The notes under the pieces were generated by a model, which was not told where the DNA came from, searched no databases, and saw only the letters and a list, made by a program, of their open reading frames with translations. A stretch of DNA of 64,000 nt, from contig NZ_SKCH01000001.1 in the NCBI RefSeq assembly GCF_005434945.1, forward strand, positions 124,001 through 188,000, read 5' to 3'. Both the position numbers and the translations under genes were made by a program. Source of the stretch: Prescottella subtropica (GTDB taxonomy: Bacteria; Actinomycetota; Actinomycetes; Mycobacteriales; Mycobacteriaceae). Below are positions 48,217 through 56,562 of the stretch, one piece after another; the first letter of the stretch is position 1, and each line of letters begins with the position of its first letter.

Positions 48217-48375
48217 ATGACGCGTACGAGCAAGACGGCTTCCCGTCGAGTCCTGATCGGGATCGGTGCCGCGATCGCCGCGGCGGGTGCCGCCGCAGTC
48301 GCCGCCACCCGCCGCCCGGAGATGCCGCCGGTCGCGCCGCGGCCGCCGTCGCTGTCCGATCCTCGGCCGCACTGA
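48217..48375 (+). CDS. 52-aa membrane protein, truncated CwsA-like
   Basis: A basic N-terminus (RTSKTASRR), one hydrophobic helix ([18 protein letters not shown]) and a proline-rich tail ([14 protein letters not shown]). It sits divergent to ppiA, exactly where mycobacteria carry cwsA, whose C-terminus as I recall it has the same order: basic patch, helix, RR, PRPPS tail. The N-terminal part of CwsA is absent; only 59 nt separate the start from ppiA. It could be a reduced functional gene or a remnant. The ATG at 48217 follows GTGGAGG. Confidence 0.6.
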   Translation: MTRTSKTASRRVLIGIGAAIAAAGAAAVAATRRPEMPPVAPRPPSLSDPRPH

Positions 48376-48404
48376 CCGGCGCCCCACCACCGTCCTCCAC
48401 CGCA

Positions 48405-49664
48405 CTACTTGGGCGACGCACCCCACAGCACCGTCTCGAGGTTGTAGCGGGTGAGTCGGTCGACGGACACCCGCGGCAGCCCGTGCGTGGACCACAGGAT
48501 CGATCCCAGGCACTGGAACACCAGTCGCGCCGACCCGGGCATCGCGACGCTGCCGTCGCGGACACCGGCACTGAACGCGCGCTCCCACACCTTGAGGACC
48601 TTGCGGCCGTCGCGCAGCAGGAAGTCGAAGTTGCCGCTGTCGACGAGCATCGCCCACGACTTGAGGATCATCACCTCCGGTTCGAACCGTTTCCCGGCGG
48701 CCGTGCGCATCCGGATCAGCGCGTCCAGGGTTTCGAGCGGGGTGCCACCGGCCGCACCGATCGCCTCGTGCGCCTCCCGCATCCGCGCCGAGAAACTCCG
48801 GACGATCGCGACGAGGATCGCCTCCCGCGACTCGAAATGGTGGTACAGGCTGCCCTGCGTCAATCCGACGGAGTTGGCGATGTCCCGGGTGGTGGTCGCA
48901 TCGAAACCACGTTCGGCGAACACGTAGCGGGCGGCGTCGAGGATGTGGTCCTGCTTGTCGGACACCCCGATCGTCCCGGCCTCGTCGTCGCGATCCCACG
49001 ACGCGATCACGTCCCGGGCCGCGAGCGCCGCCGGCGAATCGGACAGGTCGTCGTCGGCCGGTTTGGTGGCGAGACCGTCGAACAGCATCGAGATCGTGCA
49101 GTCGGCGACCTTACGAGCGGAGAACCCGGTCGGCGCCAGCGTCGCACTGTAGGACAGTGTCACCCGCAGCACCTCCCGCAGGATCCGGGTGTCCACCTCG
49201 GGACGCACCAGACCCGCATCGTCGGCGGCCCGGATCAGCGTCTGCCACTTCTTCTCCGACCACCGCGACTCCGACGCCAGCAGATCCCGCAGATCGTCGT
49301 CCCGGGTGTCCGGCACACCCAGGCACACCTGCAGTGCACCCGGATGCCGGGCGGACGCGTCCGCGACGGCGAGCGCGAACCGTCGAATCGCCTCGACCGG
49401 AGCATCCGTGTCACGGCCGGGCCGCTGCGCGGCGTCGGTGATGTCGTCACGCAGCGCGCCGACCATCTCCGCGGCCAGCGCCTCCTTCGAATCGAAGTGG
49501 TAGTACAGGCTGCCGGCCAGCATGCCGGTGTCGGCGGCGATGTCCCGCATCGACGTGCCCGTGTACCCCTTCGCCGCGAACAGTTCCGACGACACCGCCA
49601 GGATCTCGGCTCTCTTGTCGGGCCTGCCTCGACGGCCGGTGTCGGTACCTGCTGTGCGTGTCAC
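48405..49664 (-). CDS. tandem TetR-family regulator (two TetR units in one protein)
   Basis: A 419-aa protein made of two complete TetR units. The first HTH is at about residues 29-57 ([18 protein letters not shown]-like) and the second at about 250-275 ([19 protein letters not shown]). Each is followed by its own all-helical ligand domain. A single chain could therefore act as an internal dimer, binding an asymmetric or direct operator. The start is GTG at 49664. Its neighbours (methyltransferase, ketosteroid-isomerase-like gene) do not identify the ligand. It belongs to the Mycobacteriales-type double TetRs. Confidence 0.85.
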   Translation of the reverse strand: MTRTAGTDTGRRGRPDKRAEILAVSSELFAAKGYTGTSMRDIAADTGMLAGSLYYHFDSKEALAAEMVGALRDDITDAAQRPGRDTDAPVEAIRRFALAVADASARHPGALQVCLGVPDTRDDDLRDLLASESRWSEKKWQTLIRAADDAGLVRPEVDTRILREVLRVTLSYSATLAPTGFSARKVADCTISMLFDGLATKPADDDLSDSPAALAARDVIASWDRDDEAGTIGVSDKQDHILDAARYVFAERGFDATTTRDIANSVGLTQGSLYHHFESREAILVAIVRSFSARMREAHEAIGAAGGTPLETLDALIRMRTAAGKRFEPEVMILKSWAMLVDSGNFDFLLRDGRKVLKVWERAFSAGVRDGSVAMPGSARLVFQCLGSILWSTHGLPRVSVDRLTRYNLETVLWGASPK

Positions 49665-49690
49665 TTTCGTTCCCCCTGTTCCACGGACCC

Positions 49691-50380
49691 TCACCGGGTC
49701 TCGTGTGCGTGTGTGGCCCGCCCCGTCACCAGCGGGCGGACCACGGTGGGCATCCCCTGCCATGTACCCCGATCGGCCTCGACGTCCCCGAACGTCCGCG
49801 CGATCGACGACAGCGTACGGCGGTCGCATCGGCAGCCCTGGCCGAACACCGCCCACGGGCCGGCGAGTCGGTCCTGCCATCGGGCCGCCGCCGGATCGTC
49901 CGAACGAACGTGTTCGCAGAACAGGAACTGTCCGCCGGGCCGTAGGACCCGCGCGATCTCGTCGAGCACCGCATCCGGGTCGGGCACCGTGCACAGCACG
50001 AGCGTGCCGACGACGGTGTCCACCGTCCCGGTGGCCGCGGGCAACCGGTCACCGGTGGTCTCGACGACCTCGGCACCGGGACGCACCGCCCGTGCCCGGG
50101 CCCGCAGATGCGCCGCCATCGCCGGAACCGGTTCCGTGAGCACCAGCGACGACACCGACCCGGCCGGATAGTGCGGCAGGTTCAGGCCGGTTCCCGCACC
50201 GATCTCGACGACGACGCCGTGCGCGTCCGCGAGCAGACGCCGACGCCGCTGCGCCATGCCGCGGCGTTCCGCGTCGGCCAGCATCGGCTCGTACCCGGCC
50301 GCAGCGATCCGCTGCCAGGCCGACGCGAGGCCACGGGACGCCACCCGCAGCGGCCGGCGTACCAATTCGTCCGCATTCAC
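49691..50380 (-). CDS. class I SAM-dependent methyltransferase
   Basis: A 229-aa methyltransferase with SAM motif VVEIGAGTGLNLPHY, followed by post-motifs VDTVVGTLVLCTVPD and VLRPGGQFLFCEH, as in the METTL7/UbiE-like group. The Cys-rich region QGCRCDRRTL near the C-terminus is typical of this subgroup. Lies 26 nt upstream of the tandem TetR gene, on the same strand, so they may be cotranscribed. The substrate, possibly a lipid, small thiol or quinone, is unknown. Confidence 0.85.
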   Translation of the reverse strand: MNADELVRRPLRVASRGLASAWQRIAAAGYEPMLADAERRGMAQRRRRLLADAHGVVVEIGAGTGLNLPHYPAGSVSSLVLTEPVPAMAAHLRARARAVRPGAEVVETTGDRLPAATGTVDTVVGTLVLCTVPDPDAVLDEIARVLRPGGQFLFCEHVRSDDPAAARWQDRLAGPWAVFGQGCRCDRRTLSSIARTFGDVEADRGTWQGMPTVVRPLVTGRATHAHETR

Positions 50381-50564
50381 GGCTCCATTGGACCGTCAAT
50401 CGGACGTTCGTGTGGCCGTTTCCCCCGGATTGCGCCTCCACCCGACCGGCGTCGGGGCGACGCAACACCGACACCCGTGTCCGAATTCGGTCGTACTGCG
50501 GGGCCGCTCGACTACCCTCACCGCTGAAACACGTTCCACTCAGCGTTCGTCATCGAGGAGCATC

Positions 50565-50939
50565 ATGGCCGCGTCACCCGAAAGCATCCGCAGCACCGTC
50601 GAAAGCTACATCAAGGCCGTCGCCTCCGGCACCGCCGACGACGTCCTCGCGCTGTACGCCGACGGCGCCACCGTCGAAGATCCGGTCGGCACCCCGGTCC
50701 GCACCACCCGCGAGTCGATCCGCGAGTTCTACGCGATCATCGAACCGCTCGAGCAGGAGGCCGAACTCCTGACGCTGCGCATCGCCGGGAACACCGCGGC
50801 CTTCCACTTCCGGATCGCCACGAAGTTCGCCGGCAACATCACCGAGATCACCCCCATCGACGTCATGGAATTCGACGACACCGGCAAGATCGTCGGCATG
50901 CGCGCCGTGTGGGGCCCGGAGGACATGGTCCAGCGCTGA
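50565..50939 (+). CDS. ketosteroid isomerase-like (NTF2-fold) protein
   Basis: A 124-aa protein of the NTF2/KSI fold. All three residues of Delta5-3-ketosteroid isomerase are present: Tyr15, Asp39 in VEDPVG and Asp99 in PIDVM. The order and spacing match true KSI, so it could move a double bond in a steroid-like enone. An AGGAG lies 7-8 nt before the ATG at 50565. A long hairpin follows. It is monocistronic. Confidence 0.86.
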   Translation: MAASPESIRSTVESYIKAVASGTADDVLALYADGATVEDPVGTPVRTTRESIREFYAIIEPLEQEAELLTLRIAGNTAAFHFRIATKFAGNITEITPIDVMEFDDTGKIVGMRAVWGPEDMVQR

Positions 50940-50954
50940 ACCCGCCGGCGGCAC

Positions 50955-51026
50955 GGCCGCTGCGCGCGAGTTCGCGCCCCGCGCGCCCGATCGTGCGCGC
51001 GGGAGACGAAGACGCGCGCAGCGGCC
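50955..51026 (+). terminator. hairpin after the KSI-like gene
   Basis: GGCCGCTGCGCGCG (50955-50968) pairs with CGCGCGCAGCGGCC (51013-51026); the 44-nt interior contains further GC-rich pairing. Confidence 0.55.
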
Positions 51027-51054
51027 GCTCAGGCGTCGGAGGCCCCACAACGAA

Positions 51055-51086
51055 AAAGACGCCGTCCCGACCGGGATGGCGTCTTT
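51055..51086 (-). terminator. terminator of tRNA-Ala
   Basis: AAAGACGCCGTCCC and GGGATGGCGTCTTT form a 14-bp stem (one G-T pair), just past the tRNA-Ala 3' end. Confidence 0.8.
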
Positions 51087-51092
51087 CGTGTG

Positions 51093-51165
51093 TGGAGCCT
51101 AGGAGATTCGAACTCCTGACATCTGCCTTGCAAAGGCAGCGCTCTACCAACTGAGCTAAGGCCCC
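51093..51165 (-). tRNA. tRNA-Ala (TGC)
   Basis: 73 nt. The acceptor GGGGCCT pairs with AGGCTCC and contains the G3:U70 pair that specifies alanine. Anticodon stem CTGCC/GGCAG surrounds the loop TTTGCAA (anticodon TGC). The T-loop GAGTTCGAATCTC is standard. No CCA is encoded. Confidence 0.95.
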
Positions 51166-51189
51166 GTGTGCACTGTGTCCGTAAAGGAT

Positions 51190-51300
51190 TCAGTGATTTG
51201 TGACCTCGTGCCAGACTTCACTGCCGCGACGTTTGCGCAGCAGTGCGGCGAAGCCGAGCGCCACCAGCAATCCGGCACCTGCAATCAGGACGACCTTCAT
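51190..51300 (-). CDS. 36-aa single-helix membrane microprotein, DLW-39-like
   Basis: A small ORF between tRNA-Ile and tRNA-Ala. It codes for a short N-terminus (MKVV), one hydrophobic helix (LIAGAGLLVALGFAALL), a basic RKRRG stop-transfer patch and a tail EVWHEVTNH. The tail resembles the D-L-W motif of the actinobacterial DLW-39 family of ~39-aa membrane proteins that sit by these tRNAs. GAAGGGG lies 9 nt before the ATG at 51300. It is below usual gene-finder limits. Function is unknown. Confidence 0.65.
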   Translation of the reverse strand: MKVVLIAGAGLLVALGFAALLRKRRGSEVWHEVTNH

Positions 51301-51329
51301 GGTGGCGACCCCTTCGTCGGCACGTGGAG

Positions 51330-51403
51330 TGGGCCTAGGAGGACTTGAACCTCCGACCTCTTCGTTATCAGCGAAGCGCTCTAACCGCCTGAGCTATAGG
51401 CCC
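51330..51403 (-). tRNA. tRNA-Ile (GAT)
   Basis: 74 nt. Acceptor GGGCCTA pairs with TAGGCCC. Anticodon stem CTTCG/CGAAG encloses loop CTGATAA (anticodon GAT). T-loop GGTTCAAGTCC. No CCA is encoded. The Ile-Ala pair following gyrA and the DUF3566 gene is conserved in mycobacteria. Confidence 0.95.
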
Positions 51404-51478
51404 TCGAACCAGGCAGAACAGTACCTCACCGAAGCACCGGATACCAAAACGGCTCCGGCGAGGCACTGTTCCCCCTGG

Positions 51479-52444
51479 TCAGTCCGGGTCTGCCAGCGTG
51501 ACCTGCACGCCGCCGACCAGATCGGAACACAGGTTGTAGATGAACGACCCGATCGTCGCGATCGCTGTGAAGAGCACCACATTCATCAGACCGACGAGCG
51601 CCGAGTAGCCGAAGACCTGACCGGAGGTCACCAGCCCCGCACCGCTCGAATCCGACACCATCTCGCTGAAGGTGCTGTTCAGTCGATCCCAGACGCCCAT
51701 GCCGTCGAGCACGACGTACAGCAGGCCGACCGCGACCATCCACACGAAGAACAGCGCCACCGAGATCACCAGCGACACCTTGAGCGCCGACCACGGGTCG
51801 ACCCGGCGCACCTGCACCGTGGCCCGCAGCCCCTCCCCCTCCGCCGGTGCCGGCGCGACGAGCGCCGCCGACACAGCTGACGACACAGCCGCCTTCCGGA
51901 TCCAGCCGGCCGGTGTCGGCGCCGCGGTGGGCGTCGGATGCTTGACCTCCGACAGATCCGGCATGTCCTTCGCCAGGTCCGGACGCGCGATGCTGCGGGT
52001 CGGGCCGTCGAGGGCCGCGGCCTTCGCCCGCCCCGCCGGCGGCTTCGGTGCCGCGGTTCCCGTCACGACGGGCTTCGGTGCCGCGGTTCCCGTCACGACG
52101 GGCTTCGGTGCCGCCGTGCCGGTGACCACCGGCTTGGCGGCGGGCTTCCCGACAGAACCCTTGCCGGGGGCCTTGGGTGCGGCGGTGCCGGTGACGACCG
52201 GGCGAGCCGACGGCTTCGGTGCAGTCGACTGCTGGGCAGTCGACTGCTGGGCCGACCGCTGCTGTTGTCCCCGCTGCCACGGCGGTGTCTGGGCCGGCCG
52301 CTGCGGCGGCGCCGCGGCGGCGCCGGGTTCACCGGTTTCCGGTGCCCCGGACGCCTTCGGCTCGTTCGCCTCGGGTGCCGACTCGGCGGGCACGGCACGC
52401 GTGGTGCCGTCCCCCTGCTCGCCGGGCTTTCGGGGAGTGCTCAA
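51479..52444 (-). CDS. DUF3566 membrane protein
   Basis: A 321-aa protein. Residues 1-205 are a Pro/Ala/Thr-rich, probably disordered cytoplasmic region with four copies of a [10 protein letters not shown] decapeptide. Residues about 207-321 form the DUF3566 domain with two membrane helices ([20 protein letters not shown] and the C-terminal [19 protein letters not shown]). It directly follows gyrA as in mycobacteria (Rv0007). The start is TTG at 52444, adjoining the gyrA TAG, because AAGGAG sits 6 nt upstream and no other start fits. It may be envelope related. Confidence 0.87.
   Translation of the reverse strand: MSTPRKPGEQGDGTTRAVPAESAPEANEPKASGAPETGEPGAAAAPPQRPAQTPPWQRGQQQRSAQQSTAQQSTAPKPSARPVVTGTAAPKAPGKGSVGKPAAKPVVTGTAAPKPVVTGTAAPKPVVTGTAAPKPPAGRAKAAALDGPTRSIARPDLAKDMPDLSEVKHPTPTAAPTPAGWIRKAAVSSAVSAALVAPAPAEGEGLRATVQVRRVDPWSALKVSLVISVALFFVWMVAVGLLYVVLDGMGVWDRLNSTFSEMVSDSSGAGLVTSGQVFGYSALVGLMNVVLFTAIATIGSFIYNLCSDLVGGVQVTLADPD
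52043..52132 (-). repeat. three tandem 30-bp repeats in the DUF3566 gene
   Basis: Residues 105-134 are three consecutive decapeptides [10 protein letters not shown] encoded by 30-bp units, two of them identical at the base level. A fourth, separate copy is at residues 82-91. Confidence 0.9.
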
Positions 52445-54967
52445 CTACGACTCCTTCGCTCCATCGGACGCATCGGCAGCGTCCACTGCACCGTCTTCGG
52501 GTTCGTCGGCGTTGCGGGCGATCGCGAGCAGCGTGTCACCGTCCCCGAGGTTCATCAACCGCACGCCCTTCGTCTGCCGGCCGGCCTTGCGGACCTGCTT
52601 GGCCGCGGTGCGGATGACACCACCGCTCGACGTGATCGCGTACAACTCGTCCTCGACGTCGACGATGACCGCACCGACCAGGGTGCCACGTTTCACGTCG
52701 TACTGGATGGTGAGAACGCCCTTGCCGCCACGGCCCTGCGCCACGTAATCCTCGATGGGCGTGCGCTTGGCGTAACCACCGGAGGTGGCGACCAGCAGGT
52801 AGGTGTCGTCCCGAACCACGTTGAGCGACAGCAGTTCGTCGTCCTGGTTGAACCGCATGCCCTGGACACCGGACGTCGCACGGCCCATCGGGCGCAGCGC
52901 CTCGTCGGTGGCGGCGAAGCGGATCGACTGTCCCTTGGCGGAGACGAGCAGCAGGTCGTCGTCGGCCGAGCACAGCACCGCGCCGACCAGTTCGTCCTCG
53001 CCGCGCAGGTTGATCGCGACGATGCCGCCGCTGCGGTTGGAGTCGAAGTCGGCGAGCTTGGACTTCTTCACCAGGCCGTTGCGGGTCGCGAGCACCAGGT
53101 ACGGCGCGTCCTCGTACGACTTGATGTGGATGATGCTCTGGATCTTCTCCTCCGGCTGGAACGCCAGCAGGTTCGCGACGTGCTGGCCGCGGGCGGCCCG
53201 GTTGGCCTCCGGCAGTTCGTACGCCTTGGCCCGGTAGACGCGGCCCTTGGTGGTGAAGAACAGCAGCCAGTCGTGCGTCGAGCAGACGAAGAAGTTCTTG
53301 ACGATGTCTTCCTGCTTGAGTTCGGCACCCTTGACGCCCTTGCCGCCCCGCTTCTGCGACCGGTACAGGTCGGTGCGGGTGCGCTTGGCGTAGCCGGTCT
53401 CGGTGATCGTGACGACCACGTCCTCGCGGGCGATGAGGTCCTCGTCGGTGACGTCGCCGTCGGCCGCGATGATCCGGGTGCGGCGGTCGTCGCCGTACTT
53501 GTCGACGATCTCGGCGAGTTCGTCGCGGACGATCGCGCGCTGCCGCTCCGGCTTCGCGAGAATGTCCTTGTAGTCCTCGATCTCGCGTTCGATCTCGGCC
53601 AGCTGGTCGACGATCTTCTGCCGTTCGAGGGCCGCGAGACGCCGCAGCTGCATGTCGAGGATGGCCTGCGCCTGGATCTCGTCGACCTCGAGGAGTTGCA
53701 TCAGGCCGGTGCGGGCGGCGTCGACGGTCTGCGACGCGCGGATCAGCGCGATGACCTCGTCGAGGGCGTCGAGGGCCTTGACCAGACCACGCAGGATGTG
53801 GGCCCGTTCCTCGGCCTTGCGCAGCAGGTAGCGCGTGCGCCGGACGATGACCTCGAGCTGGTGCGCCGTGTACAGCCGGATCATCTGGTCGAGGCGCAGC
53901 GTGCGCGGTACCCCGTCGACGATGGACAGCATGTTGCAACCGAAGCTGGTCTGCAGCTGCGAATGCTTGTAGAGGTTGTTGAGCACCACCTTCGCGACGG
54001 CGTCCCGCTTGATGACGACGACGATCCGCATGCCCACGCGGTCGGACGACTGGTCCTCGATCTTGGAGATGCCGGCGATCTTGCCGTCCCGCACCTGCTC
54101 GGCGATCGAGGTGATCAGGTTGTCCGGATTGACCTGGTAGGGCAGTTCGGTGATGACGATCTGGGTGGCGCCGCGATCGGATTCCTCGATCTCGACGACA
54201 CCGCGCATCCGGACCGAGCCGCGGCCGGTGCGGTAGGCGTCCTGAATGCCCTGTCCGCCGACGATGAGGCCGGACGTCGGGAAGTCGGGGCCCTTGATCC
54301 GCTCCATGACGGCGTCGAGGGTGGCTTCCTCGTCGGCCTCGTGGTTCTCGAGCGCCCAGTAGATGGCCTCGGCGACCTCGCGCAGGTTGTGCGGCGGAAT
54401 GTTGGTGGCCATACCGACGGCGATACCGCCGGAGCCGTTGACGAGCAGGTTCGGGATACGCGACGGCAACACCGTCGGCTCCTGCGTCTTGCCGTCGTAG
54501 TTGGGAACGAAATCGACTGTGTCGTGGTCGATCTCGCGGACCATCTCCATCGCGAGCGGCGTCATCCGGCACTCGGTGTAGCGCATCGCGGCAGCGCCGT
54601 CGTTGCCGCGGGAACCGAAGTTGCCCTGGCCGTCGACCAGCGGGTACCGCAGCGACCACGGCTGCGCCATACGCACGAGCGTGTCGTAGATGGAGCTGTC
54701 GCCGTGCGGATGGTAGTTACCCATCGTGTCGGCGACCGGGCGCGCGGACTTCACGTAGCCGCGGTCCGGGCGGTAACCGTTGTCGTACATCGCGTACAGC
54801 ACGCGCCGGTGCACGGGCTTGAGGCCGTCGCGCACATCGGGCAGCGCGCGGCCCACGATCACACTCATCGCGTAATCGATGTAGCTGGACTGCATCTCCT
54901 GCTGGATGTCGACCGGTTCGATCCGGTCGTGAGTCGGTTCCTCGGGGGGCAACGTGGTGTCGGTCAT
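52445..54967 (-). CDS. gyrA: DNA gyrase subunit A
   Basis: An 840-aa GyrA. The catalytic Tyr130 is in AMRYTE. The quinolone region reads [14 protein letters not shown] (Ser91, Ser92, Asp95 by local numbering). The GyrA box is seen as QKRGGKG, and the C-terminal beta-pinwheel is complete. Mycobacterium tuberculosis has Ala at the first of these serines, so this version carries the Ser usually linked with better quinolone binding. It is separated from gyrB by a four-gene conservon, although the two are adjacent in mycobacteria. ATG at 54967. Confidence 0.97.
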   Translation of the reverse strand: MTDTTLPPEEPTHDRIEPVDIQQEMQSSYIDYAMSVIVGRALPDVRDGLKPVHRRVLYAMYDNGYRPDRGYVKSARPVADTMGNYHPHGDSSIYDTLVRMAQPWSLRYPLVDGQGNFGSRGNDGAAAMRYTECRMTPLAMEMVREIDHDTVDFVPNYDGKTQEPTVLPSRIPNLLVNGSGGIAVGMATNIPPHNLREVAEAIYWALENHEADEEATLDAVMERIKGPDFPTSGLIVGGQGIQDAYRTGRGSVRMRGVVEIEESDRGATQIVITELPYQVNPDNLITSIAEQVRDGKIAGISKIEDQSSDRVGMRIVVVIKRDAVAKVVLNNLYKHSQLQTSFGCNMLSIVDGVPRTLRLDQMIRLYTAHQLEVIVRRTRYLLRKAEERAHILRGLVKALDALDEVIALIRASQTVDAARTGLMQLLEVDEIQAQAILDMQLRRLAALERQKIVDQLAEIEREIEDYKDILAKPERQRAIVRDELAEIVDKYGDDRRTRIIAADGDVTDEDLIAREDVVVTITETGYAKRTRTDLYRSQKRGGKGVKGAELKQEDIVKNFFVCSTHDWLLFFTTKGRVYRAKAYELPEANRAARGQHVANLLAFQPEEKIQSIIHIKSYEDAPYLVLATRNGLVKKSKLADFDSNRSGGIVAINLRGEDELVGAVLCSADDDLLLVSAKGQSIRFAATDEALRPMGRATSGVQGMRFNQDDELLSLNVVRDDTYLLVATSGGYAKRTPIEDYVAQGRGGKGVLTIQYDVKRGTLVGAVIVDVEDELYAITSSGGVIRTAAKQVRKAGRQTKGVRLMNLGDGDTLLAIARNADEPEDGAVDAADASDGAKES

Positions 54968-55164
54968 CGGCTCCTCTTCTTCTCAGCAAACGGTCCAGGT
55001 AGAGCCTGCGGACCCCGCGTGTGCGGAGCATCGAAGTTCAGCGGCTCCGATGCCCGGCACACGCAACCCGTCAAGTCTATAGGTGCAGGTCAGCCAGATC
55101 CCGCAGCACTCGCCGTGAACCCTGATCTACGTGCGGATCAGGCACTTCCGGGCGGCCCGACGAG

Positions 55165-55752
55165 TTACCCGGCCGACTGGCCGAGCCGGGTGAGCGCATA
55201 CTCGGTGATCGCGACCAGCGCCGCCTTCGCGGACTCCCGGACGCGGGCGTCGACGGACAGGATCGGCACGTGCGCCGGCACGGCGAGCGCCTGCCGGATC
55301 TCCTCGAGCGGGTACCGCGGCGCGTCGTCGAACTCGTTGACCGCGACCACGAACGGCAGACCCTTCGCCTCGAAGTAGTCGACGGCGGCGAAGGACTCGT
55401 CGAGTCGGCGGGTGTCGATCAACACGATCGCGCCGATCGCGCCGCGGATCAGGTCGTCCCACATGAACCAGAACCGCTGCTGGCCCGGTGTGCCGAACAG
55501 GTACAGAACCAGATCCGGGGCCAGGCTGATCCGGCCGAAGTCCATCGCGACCGTCGTCGTCGCCTTCTGCGGGACGGCAACCAGATCGTCGACGCCGTCG
55601 GAGACATCGGTGACCAGCGCCTCGGTCCGCAGCGGCACGATCTCCGACACCGCACCGACCAGGGTGGTCTTGCCCACCCCGAACCCGCCCGCGACGACGA
55701 TCTTCGTCGACGTCACCCGATCGTTCCGGGCGCTAGATGCTGCGTAGTCCAC
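55165..55752 (-). CDS. conservon GTP-binding protein (CvnD type)
   Basis: A 195-aa small Ras/MglA-like GTPase. Walker A is GGFGVGKTT, switch/Walker B is FGTPGQQRFW, and the specificity motif VAVNEFD replaces NKxD. Such proteins are the fourth member of streptomycete conservons and act with the sensor kinase. The start is uncertain: GTG at 55752 (chosen; overlaps the DUF742 gene by 20 nt and has AAGGG upstream) or GTG at 55716. The final gene of the conservon operon. Confidence 0.88.
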   Translation of the reverse strand: MDYAASSARNDRVTSTKIVVAGGFGVGKTTLVGAVSEIVPLRTEALVTDVSDGVDDLVAVPQKATTTVAMDFGRISLAPDLVLYLFGTPGQQRFWFMWDDLIRGAIGAIVLIDTRRLDESFAAVDYFEAKGLPFVVAVNEFDDAPRYPLEEIRQALAVPAHVPILSVDARVRESAKAALVAITEYALTRLGQSAG

Positions 55753-56107
55753 CGAGGACCCTTTCGATAAGTTCGCGACGTTCGATGTCGCTCGCGTCGT
55801 CTTGCAGGGTTGCCAGGATCCGCAGGTGACCGGACTCGACGAGATCCGCGACGAGTACCCGCGCCACCCCGATCGGCACACCGACCCGGGCGGCGATCTC
55901 CGCCACCGACGGCGACTGCGCGCACAGGGCGACGATGGTCGCCTCGATGTCACCCAGTTCCGGCAGCCGATGATCCGGCAACGGCAGCGCCTGAATGAGG
56001 GCCTCCAACGCCAGTTCCACGGCCGGTTTCGTCCGCCCCGAGGTGAGCGAGTAGGGGCGGACCAGGCTCGGTCCGCGACCGCTCACGTTGTCGTGCTCGT
56101 CGTTCAT
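55733..56107 (-). CDS. DUF742 protein (CvnC type)
   Basis: A 124-aa DUF742 protein with the family features RPYSLTSGRTKP near the N-terminus and a winged-helix-like C-terminal half (SVAEIAARVGVPIGVARVLVADLVESG). It is the third component of conservons. The DNA- or protein-binding role is not established. The ATG at 56107 starts 15 nt after the previous stop; its stop overlaps the GTPase start. Confidence 0.88.
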   Translation of the reverse strand: MNDEHDNVSGRGPSLVRPYSLTSGRTKPAVELALEALIQALPLPDHRLPELGDIEATIVALCAQSPSVAEIAARVGVPIGVARVLVADLVESGHLRILATLQDDASDIERRELIERVLGGLRSI

Positions 56108-56121
56108 CGCCCCGGCCCGGG

Positions 56122-56562
56122 TCAGAGTCCGGACGTCGCGCGCGGTGCGGCCTGCACGGAACTGCCGACCCGCTCGACGAGCAACGCCATCTCGTAACCG
56201 ACCTGCCCGATGTCGCACGACGACGACGTCAGCGTGGCCAGGTGCGAACCGTCACCGACACTCATCAGCAGCAGATAGCCGCGCTGCATCTCGACGACCG
56301 ACTGCAGCACGCCACCACCGTCGAAGAGGTTCGAGACCCCGGAGGACAGGCTGGCGAGCCCGGACGTGACCGCCGCGAGTTGCTCGGCCCGATCGACCGG
56401 AAGGTGCGCACTGCCCGCCATGAGCAGTCCGTCCGCGGACACCAGGACGGCGTGCGAGACACCGGCGACGTCCCGGGCGAAGTTCGAGACCAGCCAGTCG
56501 AGCGGATGCCCGCCGTGGGCGCCCTGGCCGGTGTCCGCCATGATCTCCCGGTCGGTACTCAT
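56122..56562 (-). CDS. roadblock/LC7-domain protein (CvnB type)
   Basis: A 146-aa roadblock/LC7 protein. The pattern [20 protein letters not shown] then GLLMAGS and a C-terminal [15 protein letters not shown] strand fits the fold that works as a GTPase-activating or scaffold partner of MglA-like GTPases. ATG overlaps the kinase stop by 4 nt. It is the second conservon gene. Confidence 0.88.
   Translation of the reverse strand: MSTDREIMADTGQGAHGGHPLDWLVSNFARDVAGVSHAVLVSADGLLMAGSAHLPVDRAEQLAAVTSGLASLSSGVSNLFDGGGVLQSVVEMQRGYLLLMSVGDGSHLATLTSSSCDIGQVGYEMALLVERVGSSVQAAPRATSGL

Noticed and set aside
50531-50545. Another parS site near the KSI gene (GAAACACGTTCCACT)
   Set aside because: It has ACACGTT instead of the CACGTG core and so does not match the consensus.
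51938-55378. 1146-codon open frame opposite gyrA
   Set aside because: Shadow of gyrA and the DUF3566 gene; low-complexity Asp/Arg/Val composition.
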